DNA of 6,753 nucleotides from an uncultured Akkermansia sp. (GTDB lineage Bacteria; Verrucomicrobiota; Verrucomicrobiia; Verrucomicrobiales; Akkermansiaceae): contig CAJGCY010000140.1 in NCBI GenBank assembly GCA_904501955.1, positions 1 to 6,753 of the forward strand, read 5' to 3'. Below, piece after piece: positions 1 through 5,002 of this stretch; positions within the stretch are counted from its first letter, which is position 1, and each line of letters starts with the position of its first letter. The translations under genes and the position numbers were made by a program. The notes beneath the pieces were generated by a model, which saw only the letters and a list, made by a program, of their open reading frames with translations, was not told where the DNA came from and did not search any database.

Positions 1-405
1 AAAAAAGAAAATTGAGCCCGGAGCGACGGAGCGAAGCGACGCAGCGTAGGCCGACATATAATGGCGAGGACCGGCGAGCCACGGCGTAGCAAGCGAGCGC
101 AGCGAGACGCGAAGCCGGGAGCGAAGCGGAGCTCCGAGCCGGGGTGGGCGCGTGTTTTTGGTGTTTGCGGCATTTTGAAACAATGCCGTATTTTGAGCCA
201 CGCTTTATGCCACCCCTCCGGGGTTCGCATTTGTTTTTGTGGGCGGTTCCCGGGGGTTGGGGCTTCGAGTCTGCGCTTTCTACGCCCTCACAGGCCGCCC
301 CTGGCGGGGCTCCACCGCCGGGCTATTATATGGCGCCCCTGCGGGGCTCCGAATTCGGCTTCGCTTACGCTCGCAAACTCCCCTTCAACTTCCGATTTCT
401 CGCGC
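1..405. repeat. Intergenic composite repeat, copy 1 (left end cut by window edge)
   Basis: This gene-free stretch lies 3' of the uracil-DNA glycosylase gene. Positions 14-56 match the reverse complement of 3861-3902 with only one inserted base. Positions 369-405 match 4005-4041 at 35 of 37 bases. The A-rich tract at 1-13 matches the A-rich linker at 3903-3915 read in reverse, so the missing left part should carry the GGTGGT hairpin module seen in copy 2. Between the ends there is GC-rich low-complexity sequence built of GAGCGAAGCG-like units, plus several short hairpins (168-188, 212-224, 297-310, 335-347). The middle is diverged from copy 2 and has an extra stretch of about 40 nt near 75-115. 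I see no gene here. Nothing shows whether it is a mobile relic, a terminator region or another structural element. Confidence 0.75.
168..188. other. Short perfect hairpin in repeat copy 1
   Basis: CGGCATT (168-174) and AATGCCG (182-188) form a perfect 7-bp stem around a 7-nt loop, directly after a T-rich GTGTTTTTGGTG stretch. The corresponding middle of copy 2 has a similar T-rich stretch but not this exact stem. Function is unknown. Confidence 0.5.
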
Positions 406-433
406 GGTTTGCAATTGAGGGGGAGGCGGGGCA

Positions 434-1405
434 TCAACCGCGTTTCGTGAAGAAGCCGCGCTGCTTGTCGGAGATGGGGAGGCCGGCGAGCTCCATGGCG
501 GCCAAGAACTCCTCCCAAATGGCGCGGCGCTCCGCGAGGTCATTGGTGCGCAGCAGGTAACTGGGGTGGTGCGTCACAATCACCGGTATGCCGCAGAAGC
601 AGCCACGCTGCCGGCGGTACTCCGCCAGCGGCAGCTCGCCCTGCTGCAGCAAGCCACGCGCGGCGATGATGCCCAGCGCCACAATTACGCGGGGCTGCAC
701 CAGGCGGGCCTCCAGCTCCACCACGGGCACGGAGAAGCGGATTTCGCGCTCGTTGGGCGGGCGGTTGTTGGTGGTTTGGCGCGGCAGGGAGGGGCGGAAC
801 TTCACGAGGTGGGTGGTGTACACCTGCTCGCGCGTGAGCCCCATGGCCTTGAAGATGCCGTTGAGCTTCTCACCCGCCTCACCGCGGAAGGGGCGGCCAT
901 CTCGCTCATCGTAATAGTTGGGCGCATCACCCACGAACATGATGGGAGCCCGGCGGTTGCCCTCACCGGGCACGGCCTTGTTGCGCAGGGTGCCCAGCTC
1001 CTTCAGCGGGCGCCAGCCGGGCAGCAGGCGCAGCATGTTCTCCCACACCTCATCCGCATTGCTGCCGCCGGGGCGGAAGAAGGGCACCTCCTCCGCGTCT
1101 TCGGGGCGGGCTTCCGGCGGGGCTTCCTCCTCCAGCGCGGAGCGCAGGTAGTTGCCGGTATCCGCCGTGGGTTGGGGCTGCGCGTTCGGCGCAGCGGAGG
1201 CGGGTGGGGGCGCTGCTGCCGGGGCAGGCCCGGGGGCTGCCTGAGCCATAGGGGGTGCCGGGCGCGGGGTGGGGCGGCCACCGTTGCGCGCGGCCAGCAT
1301 CCACTCACGCAGCACGGCGCGGGCTTCTTCATCCACAGGCAAGCGCTCCACGCCCCGGTCTTGCAGGGAGTGCAGGTATTGCACCAGTAATTGAGCGCTT
1401 GTCAT
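434..1405 (-). CDS. Uracil-DNA glycosylase superfamily protein (family 4/5-like) lacking Fe-S cysteines, with Ala/Pro-rich N-terminal extension
   Basis: The 323-residue protein likely removes uracil from DNA to start base-excision repair. Residues 1-40 form a predicted helical segment and 41-85 an Ala/Pro-rich linker. The catalytic domain covers about 125-310. Motif 1 is VGDAPNYYDERDGRPF (158-173) followed by GEAG. The strand-loop TTHLVKFRP (197-205) is followed by NNRPPNERE. Motif 2 is THHPSYLLR (278-286). Family 4 enzymes usually carry four cysteines for a 4Fe-4S cluster, including one in a VKCRP-like segment. Here that position is Phe203 and the only cysteines are C269 and C271, so a classical cluster cannot form. 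Motif 1 has Asn where family 4 usually has Gly, so activity and substrate range may differ. It is the last gene of the hisF cluster, 18 bp behind the small gene. No clear Shine-Dalgarno precedes the ATG. The superfamily is secure; the exact subfamily is not. Confidence 0.87.
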   Translation of the reverse strand: MTSAQLLVQYLHSLQDRGVERLPVDEEARAVLREWMLAARNGGRPTPRPAPPMAQAAPGPAPAAAPPPASAAPNAQPQPTADTGNYLRSALEEEAPPEARPEDAEEVPFFRPGGSNADEVWENMLRLLPGWRPLKELGTLRNKAVPGEGNRRAPIMFVGDAPNYYDERDGRPFRGEAGEKLNGIFKAMGLTREQVYTTHLVKFRPSLPRQTTNNRPPNEREIRFSVPVVELEARLVQPRVIVALGIIAARGLLQQGELPLAEYRRQRGCFCGIPVIVTHHPSYLLRTNDLAERRAIWEEFLAAMELAGLPISDKQRGFFTKRG

Positions 1406-1423
1406 GTGCAGCTTGCTTGTGGG

Positions 1424-1705
1424 TTAACAGTCTGTGGGTTCGCCATCTAAATCCGCCGCCATCAGCACGGGCTCCTCCGGCTCGCCGTAAGTGAAGGGCG
1501 GGGGCTCTTGCGCTTTGGCCTGCGGGGCTTGGGTGATGCCTTGGTTTTCCAGGTACTCCATCAGGTTCTCCAGCGCAAGGAGGATGAACTCTGAGCCCTC
1601 CATCGCGTTCGCATTGCTGAGGGACTCCAGCTCCGCCGCCTGCTCTACCGGCATGGAGACCAGGAGCATTTGCCGTCCTTCCTCTTTGTTGCTGCGTTTG
1701 CGCAT
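1424..1705 (-). CDS. Small protein with possible ribbon-helix-helix fold
   Basis: This is a 93-residue protein of unknown function. Residues 13-56 read like a ribbon-helix-helix core: a short strand (MLLVSMP, 13-19), a helix (about 20-34), a turn with GSEF (37-40), and a second helix (FILLALENLMEYLENQ, 40-55). The tail (57-93) is Pro/Glu/Asp-rich and probably disordered. Such folds usually bind DNA as dimers, but this assignment comes only from the pattern, and no partner toxin gene is adjacent. The start is uncertain. The first ATG (1705) has no Shine-Dalgarno, whereas the internal ATG at 1669 follows AGAGGAAGGA with a 6-nt spacer and would give 81 residues beginning at the strand. The gene sits 21 bp after the thioredoxin gene and 18 bp before the glycosylase gene, so cotranscription is likely. 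That it is a real gene is supported by this tight packing; function remains open. Confidence 0.72.
   Translation of the reverse strand: MRKRSNKEEGRQMLLVSMPVEQAAELESLSNANAMEGSEFILLALENLMEYLENQGITQAPQAKAQEPPPFTYGEPEEPVLMAADLDGEPTDC
1676..1685 (-). promoter_or_regulatory. Shine-Dalgarno-like site favouring an internal start
   Basis: Read on the minus strand, AGAGGAAGGA lies 6 nt before an in-frame ATG at 1667-1669, inside the small gene. It is the clearest ribosome-binding-like sequence before any start codon in this window. It suggests translation may begin at 1669 rather than 1705. It could also be chance, since it encodes Lys-Glu-Glu-Gly in the longer reading. Confidence 0.4.
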
Positions 1706-1726
1706 GGTGGCGGGGTAAGCGGGGGG

Positions 1727-2674
1727 TTAACGCGGCTTGCGGATGTGGGCAGGCAGCAGCTCCTCCGGGCGGGCGTACACTTCCTCAATGCGGCGCAGTA
1801 TTTCCGCGCGTTGCTCGGGGTTCTCGCAGCACTCCGCCGCCTGAATTTGCAGGGCTTTTACCTCCAGCACATCCTCCACGGTGCGGGCGGTGCGCAGCTT
1901 GAGTGAGGCAATGCCGTTCAGGTAGCGCTCTTTCATGCCCAGTATGCGGGAGCGGTTGCCGGGCAGGGCTTGTGCCAAGTAGCGCTCATAGGTCTGCATC
2001 ATGCGCTCGCGGTCCGTCACGCAGGCGTTGAGCTCTTGTTCCATGGCGGCCATTTGCTGCTCAGCGGCGTAGGTGGCCTGCCAGCCGGAGGCGCCGGTGG
2101 GGTCCAGCTGCTGCAGCTCCTCACGCAGCCAGGCATTGTGGGAGCGGTAGTTATCCGGGTAGTGCAGGTAGGCATCCGCCAGGGCGGTGGCCTTCTCCGC
2201 ACCCTGTAAGTGGCGTGCCTCCAGCAGCTTGCCGTGCACGTACAGCGGGGCTTTCAGCGCGGTGAGCACATCCGGCAGGCGGGTCATGCCGCCCGTGAAA
2301 CCGCCCAGCGCGTGCCCCTCGGCATCCAGCACCAGCACGGTGGGGAAACCGCCCACGCGGTACTTGCTCACCAAGGCGTTATTTTGCTTGCGCAGCTCCG
2401 CGGAAATCTTGTTGGCGCGGGGGAGGTCCACCTCCAGGTACACGAACTTGTCTTGCCCGTAGGCCTCAAAGGCGGGGGTGTCGAGTACGCGGCGGCGCAG
2501 CACAATGCAGAAGTGGCACCAGTCCGACCCCGTAAAGTCCACCAGCACCGCCTTTTTCTCCTGCTCTGCGCGCTGCAGGGCTGCCTCATAATCCGTCATC
2601 CACTCCACGGCCTCGGCCGGCATGATTGCCGCTGCCACAGCGGCGATTCCCATGAAAAACTTCTTCATCATCAT
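1727..2674 (-). CDS. Secreted thioredoxin-fold protein with WCHFC active site
   Basis: The 315-residue protein has an N-terminal signal peptide: MMMKK, a hydrophobic core (residues 6-18), and a likely cleavage after AEA (20-22). The thioredoxin fold spans about 25-145, with the redox motif WCHFC (C53, C56) in DFTGSDWCHFC and the cis-proline loop GGFPT (P111). It therefore probably acts outside the cytoplasm as a disulfide oxidant, reductant or isomerase; its partner is unknown. Residues 146-315 form a helical C-terminal region without a recognised domain, carrying extra cysteines C218, C282 and C283. It is longer than plain thioredoxins (about 105 residues) and resembles the DUF255/thioredoxin_7-like secreted proteins common in Verrucomicrobiota and Planctomycetes. 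It follows hisF by 18 bp. Three consecutive ATG codons make the exact start ambiguous by two residues, and no Shine-Dalgarno is visible. Confidence 0.88.
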   Translation of the reverse strand: MMMKKFFMGIAAVAAAIMPAEAVEWMTDYEAALQRAEQEKKAVLVDFTGSDWCHFCIVLRRRVLDTPAFEAYGQDKFVYLEVDLPRANKISAELRKQNNALVSKYRVGGFPTVLVLDAEGHALGGFTGGMTRLPDVLTALKAPLYVHGKLLEARHLQGAEKATALADAYLHYPDNYRSHNAWLREELQQLDPTGASGWQATYAAEQQMAAMEQELNACVTDRERMMQTYERYLAQALPGNRSRILGMKERYLNGIASLKLRTARTVEDVLEVKALQIQAAECCENPEQRAEILRRIEEVYARPEELLPAHIRKPR

Positions 2675-2692
2675 ATCATTTGCTTGAAAAAA

Positions 2693-3457
2693 CTATACCA
2701 TCGGGCGCACCGGCAACCCATGCCGCGCAAAGTACTCTTTGGCCTGCGCCACGGTGTACTCCCCGAAGTGGAAGATGGAGGCCGCCAGCACGGCATCTGC
2801 CTTGCCCGCCTGCAGCACCTCCACCATGTGGTCCAGGTTCCCCGCGCCACCGCTTGCTATCACCGGTATGCGCACCGCCTCACTCACGCGCCGCGTCAGC
2901 TCTATGTCATAGCCGTTCTTCGAGCCGTCCGCGTCCATGCTGGTCAGCAGTATCTCGCCCGCGCCGCGGCGCTCTACCTCGCGCGCCCATTCGATGGCGT
3001 CCAGCTCCACAAAGTTTCTGCCGCCGTGGGTGGAGACCTTCCACTGCGTGTCGCTCCACCGCTTAGCATCAATGGCTACCACCACGCACTGGCTGCCGAA
3101 GGCGTTTGCCCCCTCGCTGATGAGCTCCGGGCGGTGGATGGCCGCCGTGTTCACGGATACCTTGTCCGCCCCGGCGTGCAGCATGCGGCGCATGTCATCC
3201 ACCGTGCGTATGCCCCCGCCCACCGTGAGCGGCATAAAGCATTGCGCTGCCGTGCGTTGCACCACGTCTACCATGGTGTTGCGGTGGTCCGAGCTCGCGG
3301 TGATGTCCAGAAACACCAGCTCATCCGCCTGCTGTTTATCGTAGGCGATGGCGCACTCCACCGGGTCCCCGGCATCCCGCAGGTTGACGAAGTTGGTCCC
3401 CTTGACCACGCGCCCGTTTGTGACATCCAAGCACGGTATGATTCTCTTTGCTAGCAT
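2693..3457 (-). CDS. hisF: Imidazole glycerol phosphate synthase cyclase subunit HisF
   Basis: HisF is the cyclase half of the HisF-HisH enzyme of histidine synthesis. It uses ammonia from HisH to convert PRFAR into imidazole glycerol phosphate and AICAR in the cytoplasm. The 254-residue protein has the normal family length and a complete (beta/alpha)8 barrel. Catalytic Asp11 lies in IIPCLDV and catalytic Asp130 in VVAIDAKR. Phosphate-binding loops are visible as VGGGIRT (79-85), and as SGGAG (202-206) followed by AASIFH (225-230). All expected key residues are present, so it should be active. No hisH, hisA or hisI is beside it, so the other subunit must be encoded elsewhere. It leads a four-gene cluster. 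A good promoter lies just upstream and would leave only about a 5-nt leader, with no Shine-Dalgarno. Confidence 0.97.
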   Translation of the reverse strand: MLAKRIIPCLDVTNGRVVKGTNFVNLRDAGDPVECAIAYDKQQADELVFLDITASSDHRNTMVDVVQRTAAQCFMPLTVGGGIRTVDDMRRMLHAGADKVSVNTAAIHRPELISEGANAFGSQCVVVAIDAKRWSDTQWKVSTHGGRNFVELDAIEWAREVERRGAGEILLTSMDADGSKNGYDIELTRRVSEAVRIPVIASGGAGNLDHMVEVLQAGKADAVLAASIFHFGEYTVAQAKEYFARHGLPVRPMV

Positions 3458-3469
3458 GATTCGTCACGC

Positions 3470-3498
3470 ATTCTATCCCACTCGCCGCCCTCTTGCAA
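3470..3498 (-). promoter_or_regulatory. Sigma70-type promoter of the hisF cluster
   Basis: On the minus strand, a -35 box TTGCAA (3493-3498) and a -10 box TAGAAT (3470-3475) are separated by exactly 17 nt. The predicted transcript start is near 3463, which leaves a leader of only about 5 nt before the hisF ATG at 3457. The -10 box and the following GCG are identical to those in the promoter of the ABC gene, which strengthens both calls. Confidence 0.65.
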
Positions 3499-3609
3499 GC
3501 AAATTGTACGACCGCATGCCTTAAATGCTCCCCCCTCTTTGAGTTTTCGCTCGATTTCAAACGCCACGGTAAATCGGAAGTTGGCGAGCGAAGCGAGCGG
3601 GAATTTTAA

Positions 3610-3623
3610 GCCCCGATAGGGGC
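3610..3623. other. C4/G4 mini-hairpin, left arm
   Basis: GCCCC-GATA-GGGGC is a perfect 5-bp stem with a 4-nt loop. It is the mirror partner of the hairpin at 3970-3983. The stem is conserved and the loop differs, as expected if the paired structure is what is kept. Confidence 0.55.
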
Positions 3624-3635
3624 GAAAGACAGTAG

Positions 3636-3670
3636 CCGGTGGTGGAGTCGCGTAGCGACGAAACCACCGG
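3636..3670. other. Nested hairpin in left arm of copy 2
   Basis: An outer 8-bp stem (CCGGTGGT 3636-3643 with ACCACCGG 3663-3670) encloses a GGA/GAA internal loop, an inner 5-bp stem (GTCGC 3647-3651 with GCGAC 3655-3659) and a GTA loop. The mirror copy keeps the same structure with a different inner stem. It could fold in DNA or in RNA from either strand; its role is unknown. Confidence 0.65.
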
Positions 3671-3826
3671 TAGGCTCCCCCCTAATATTCGAGCCCGGAG
3701 CGTTGGAGCGATAGCGACAGAGTGGAGGCCGACAGAATGCGATGCTTTGTGTATTTGGTGTTTTTGTGGCGATTCGCAATACCCGCAACTCATTAACAAC
3801 AAAAAGACACGCACCCGTCCCGGCTC

Positions 3827-3844
3827 GGAGCGTCGCTTCGCTCC
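3827..3844. other. GC-rich hairpin near centre of copy 2
   Basis: GGAGCG (3827-3832) and CGCTCC (3839-3844) form a 6-bp stem around a 6-nt loop. It lies in the GAGCGAAGCGA-type sequence between the mirrored GAGCCCGG module and the AT-rich middle. Confidence 0.4.
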
Positions 3845-3922
3845 GGTCCTCGCCATTGTCTGTCGGCCTACGCGCGTCGCTTCGCTCCGTCGCTCCGGGC
3901 TCCATTTTCTTTTTGTGTTGTA

Positions 3923-3957
3923 CCGGTGGTTGCGCGGCTACGCCGCTCCACCACCGG
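3923..3957. other. Nested hairpin in right arm of copy 2
   Basis: This is the mirror partner of 3636-3670. The outer 8-bp stem is unchanged. Read on the minus strand the inner stem is GCGGC-GTA-GCCGC instead of GTCGC-GTA-GCGAC. Two base pairs therefore changed on both sides while pairing was kept. Confidence 0.65.
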
Positions 3958-3969
3958 CTACTGTCTTTC

Positions 3970-3983
3970 GCCCCGTGCGGGGC
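3970..3983. other. C4/G4 mini-hairpin, right arm
   Basis: GCCCC-GTGC-GGGGC is a 5-bp stem with a 4-nt loop that can extend by one pair. It is the mirror partner of 3610-3623, and similar hairpins occur in copy 1 at 212-224, 297-310 and 335-347. Confidence 0.5.
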
Positions 3984-4060
3984 TTAAATTTAGGCTCGCC
4001 TACGGCTCGCAAACACCCCTTCAACTTCCGATTTATCGCGCAGCGCGCGGAAATCTACAT

Positions 4061-4078
4061 GCGGGACTGAAGTCCCGC
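4061..4078 (-). terminator. Possible transcription-stop hairpin after the ABC gene
   Basis: GCGGGAC (4061-4067) and GTCCCGC (4072-4078) form a perfect 7-bp GC-rich stem with a 4-nt loop, 54 nt beyond the ABC stop codon. On the minus strand it is followed by only a short ATTT-containing stretch and no real U-run, so it is at best a weak intrinsic terminator. It may instead be an mRNA 3'-end stabiliser. Confidence 0.4.
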
Positions 4079-4132
4079 GCTCCGATATGCCCCTTGCGGG
4101 CTCACGCGAAACCGCCCGCCGTTCATTCCCTT

Positions 4133-4915
4133 TTAGTCCAGGGTGGGCACGGCGGCGAGCAGGCTCTTGGTGTACTCATGCTGCGGGGTTTGGAACACCT
4201 CGGCCGCGCTGCCGTACTCCACGATTTGCCCGCGGCGCATCACCGCGATGTTGTCCGCTATGTAGTGCACGACGGATAAATCATGCGAGATGAAGATGAG
4301 GCTGATGCCGAGGTCGCGCGTGAGCTCCGTGAGCAGGTTGAGGATTTGGCTCTGGATGGATACATCCAGCGCGGACACCGGCTCATCCGCCAGCAGCAGG
4401 GCGGGGCGGGGCGCAATGGCGCGCGCAATGGCGATGCGCTGGCGCTGCCCGCCGGAGAACTCATGCGGGTACTTGTACATGTGCTCCGGGCTGAGCCCCA
4501 CGCGGTTCATCAGCTCCGCCACGGCGGCCTCGCGCTGCTCCTTCGGTATCTTGCCGCGTGTTTGCAGTGCCTCCAGCAGCGTGGCGTAGATGCTCATGCG
4601 CGGGTTGAGCGAGGCGTAGGGGTCTTGGAAAACCATCTGAAAATCCGTGCGGCGGCGCCGTATCTCGCCCGCGCTCAGGGCGCTCAGGTTGCAGCCGTTC
4701 AGGTAAATAGCCCCGGAGCTCAGCGGCTGCAGCTGCATGATGGCGCGCGAAAGCGTGGACTTCCCGCAGCCGGATTCCCCCACCAGCCCGAGGATGGAGC
4801 CCTTCTCGAGGCTCAGCGTTACATCATCCACCGCGCGGATGTACTCCCCCGTGGTGCCCCAGGTGTTGCGCACGGGGTAATGCACGCATGCATGTTTGAT
4901 CTCCAAGTATGCCAT
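4133..4915 (-). CDS. ABC transporter ATP-binding protein, dipeptide/oligopeptide/nickel family
   Basis: This cytoplasmic ATPase probably powers uptake of peptides or a related solute. All nucleotide-binding motifs are intact: Walker A GESGCGKST (46-54), Q-loop Q97 in VFQDPYASLNP, signature FSGGQRQR (153-160), Walker B ALLLADEP (172-179) with catalytic E178, D-loop SALD (181-184) and switch His211. The VFQDPYASLNPRM stretch and the ending HEYTKSLLAAVP are typical of OppF/DppF/NikE-type subunits. At 260 residues it is shorter than most OppF/DppF proteins (about 310-330) and lacks most of their C-terminal extension, closer to NikE length. Substrate cannot be told from the sequence. No permease or binding-protein gene is adjacent on the right, where a kinase gene ends 87 bp upstream, so it is an orphan here. 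It has its own promoter, placed so that transcription should begin at or next to the ATG, and no Shine-Dalgarno. Confidence 0.93.
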   Translation of the reverse strand: MAYLEIKHACVHYPVRNTWGTTGEYIRAVDDVTLSLEKGSILGLVGESGCGKSTLSRAIMQLQPLSSGAIYLNGCNLSALSAGEIRRRRTDFQMVFQDPYASLNPRMSIYATLLEALQTRGKIPKEQREAAVAELMNRVGLSPEHMYKYPHEFSGGQRQRIAIARAIAPRPALLLADEPVSALDVSIQSQILNLLTELTRDLGISLIFISHDLSVVHYIADNIAVMRRGQIVEYGSAAEVFQTPQHEYTKSLLAAVPTLD

Positions 4916-4921
4916 GCCCGC

Positions 4922-4950
4922 ATTCTACCAAACTTACGCTGCCCGGTCAA
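4922..4950 (-). promoter_or_regulatory. Sigma70-type promoter of the ABC gene, predicted leaderless start
   Basis: On the minus strand, TTGACC (4945-4950) and TAGAAT (4922-4927) match the -35 and -10 consensus at five of six bases each, with an ideal 17-nt spacer. Only 6 nt separate the -10 box from the ATG at 4915, so the transcript should start at or within a base or two of the start codon. Confidence 0.72.
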
Positions 4951-5002
4951 GGCTTACTCCCCCTCGCACCATTCCGGCCGCCTCAAGTGTCGGGCTCCGG
5001 GA

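Larger units (their letters stand above)
3548..4041. repeat. Large composite inverted repeat, copy 2 (complete)
   Basis: This gene-free element fills most of the gap between the ABC gene and the hisF promoter. Several segments are mirrored about 3796.5: the hairpins at 3610-3623 and 3970-3983, a perfect 29-bp inverted match (3619-3647 with 3946-3974), the nested hairpins at 3636-3670 and 3923-3957, and the start of the GAGCCCGGAGCG module (3691-3734 with 3861-3902). The outermost AAATCGGAAGTTG (3571-3583) is mirrored at 4022-4034, with 12 extra bases in the right arm. The 18-nt linkers at 3673-3690 and 3903-3920 have the same length but unrelated sequence. The middle (about 3745-3812) is AT-richer. 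The left edge at 3548 is set by similarity to the edge of copy 1 and is approximate. I see no transposase and no clear target-site duplication. Confidence 0.82.

Noticed and set aside
57..62. TATAAT sequence resembling a -10 box in repeat copy 1
   Set aside because: There is no -35-like sequence at a 16-18 nt spacing, and no gene follows. The other copy has GACAAT at this place, so it is not conserved.
61..560. Plus-strand open frames through repeat copy 1, including one beginning MARTG
   Set aside because: They run through low-complexity repeat DNA and overlap the end of the glycosylase gene. A similar MARTG start appears at 3856 on the minus strand because both lie in the same repeat module, and the frames then diverge. 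No domain is recognisable.
566..1390. Long plus-strand open frame opposite the glycosylase gene
   Set aside because: It is the antisense shadow of a well-supported gene in GC-rich DNA; the translation is His/Arg/Gly/Ala-rich with no domain.
2210..3454. Plus-strand open frame of 414 codons opposite the thioredoxin gene and hisF
   Set aside because: It spans two clearly real genes on the other strand and their gap. Its composition is biased and no motif is seen.
3455..3471. Six-codon upstream frame overlapping the hisF start (ATG at 3469-3471 on the minus strand)
   Set aside because: The predicted transcript begins near 3463, after this ATG, so it would not be on the message.
3571..4034. CRISPR array or insertion sequence as an explanation of the intergenic repeats
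   Set aside because: There are no regularly spaced identical direct repeats with unique spacers, no transposase frame and no clear target-site duplication. A non-autonomous element remains possible but is not shown.
3557..4070. Open frames of about 80-143 codons on both strands inside the composite inverted repeat
   Set aside because: Both strands stay open because of the GC-rich GAGCGAAGCG-type units. The frames ignore the module boundaries, lack ribosome-binding sites and differ between the two repeat copies.
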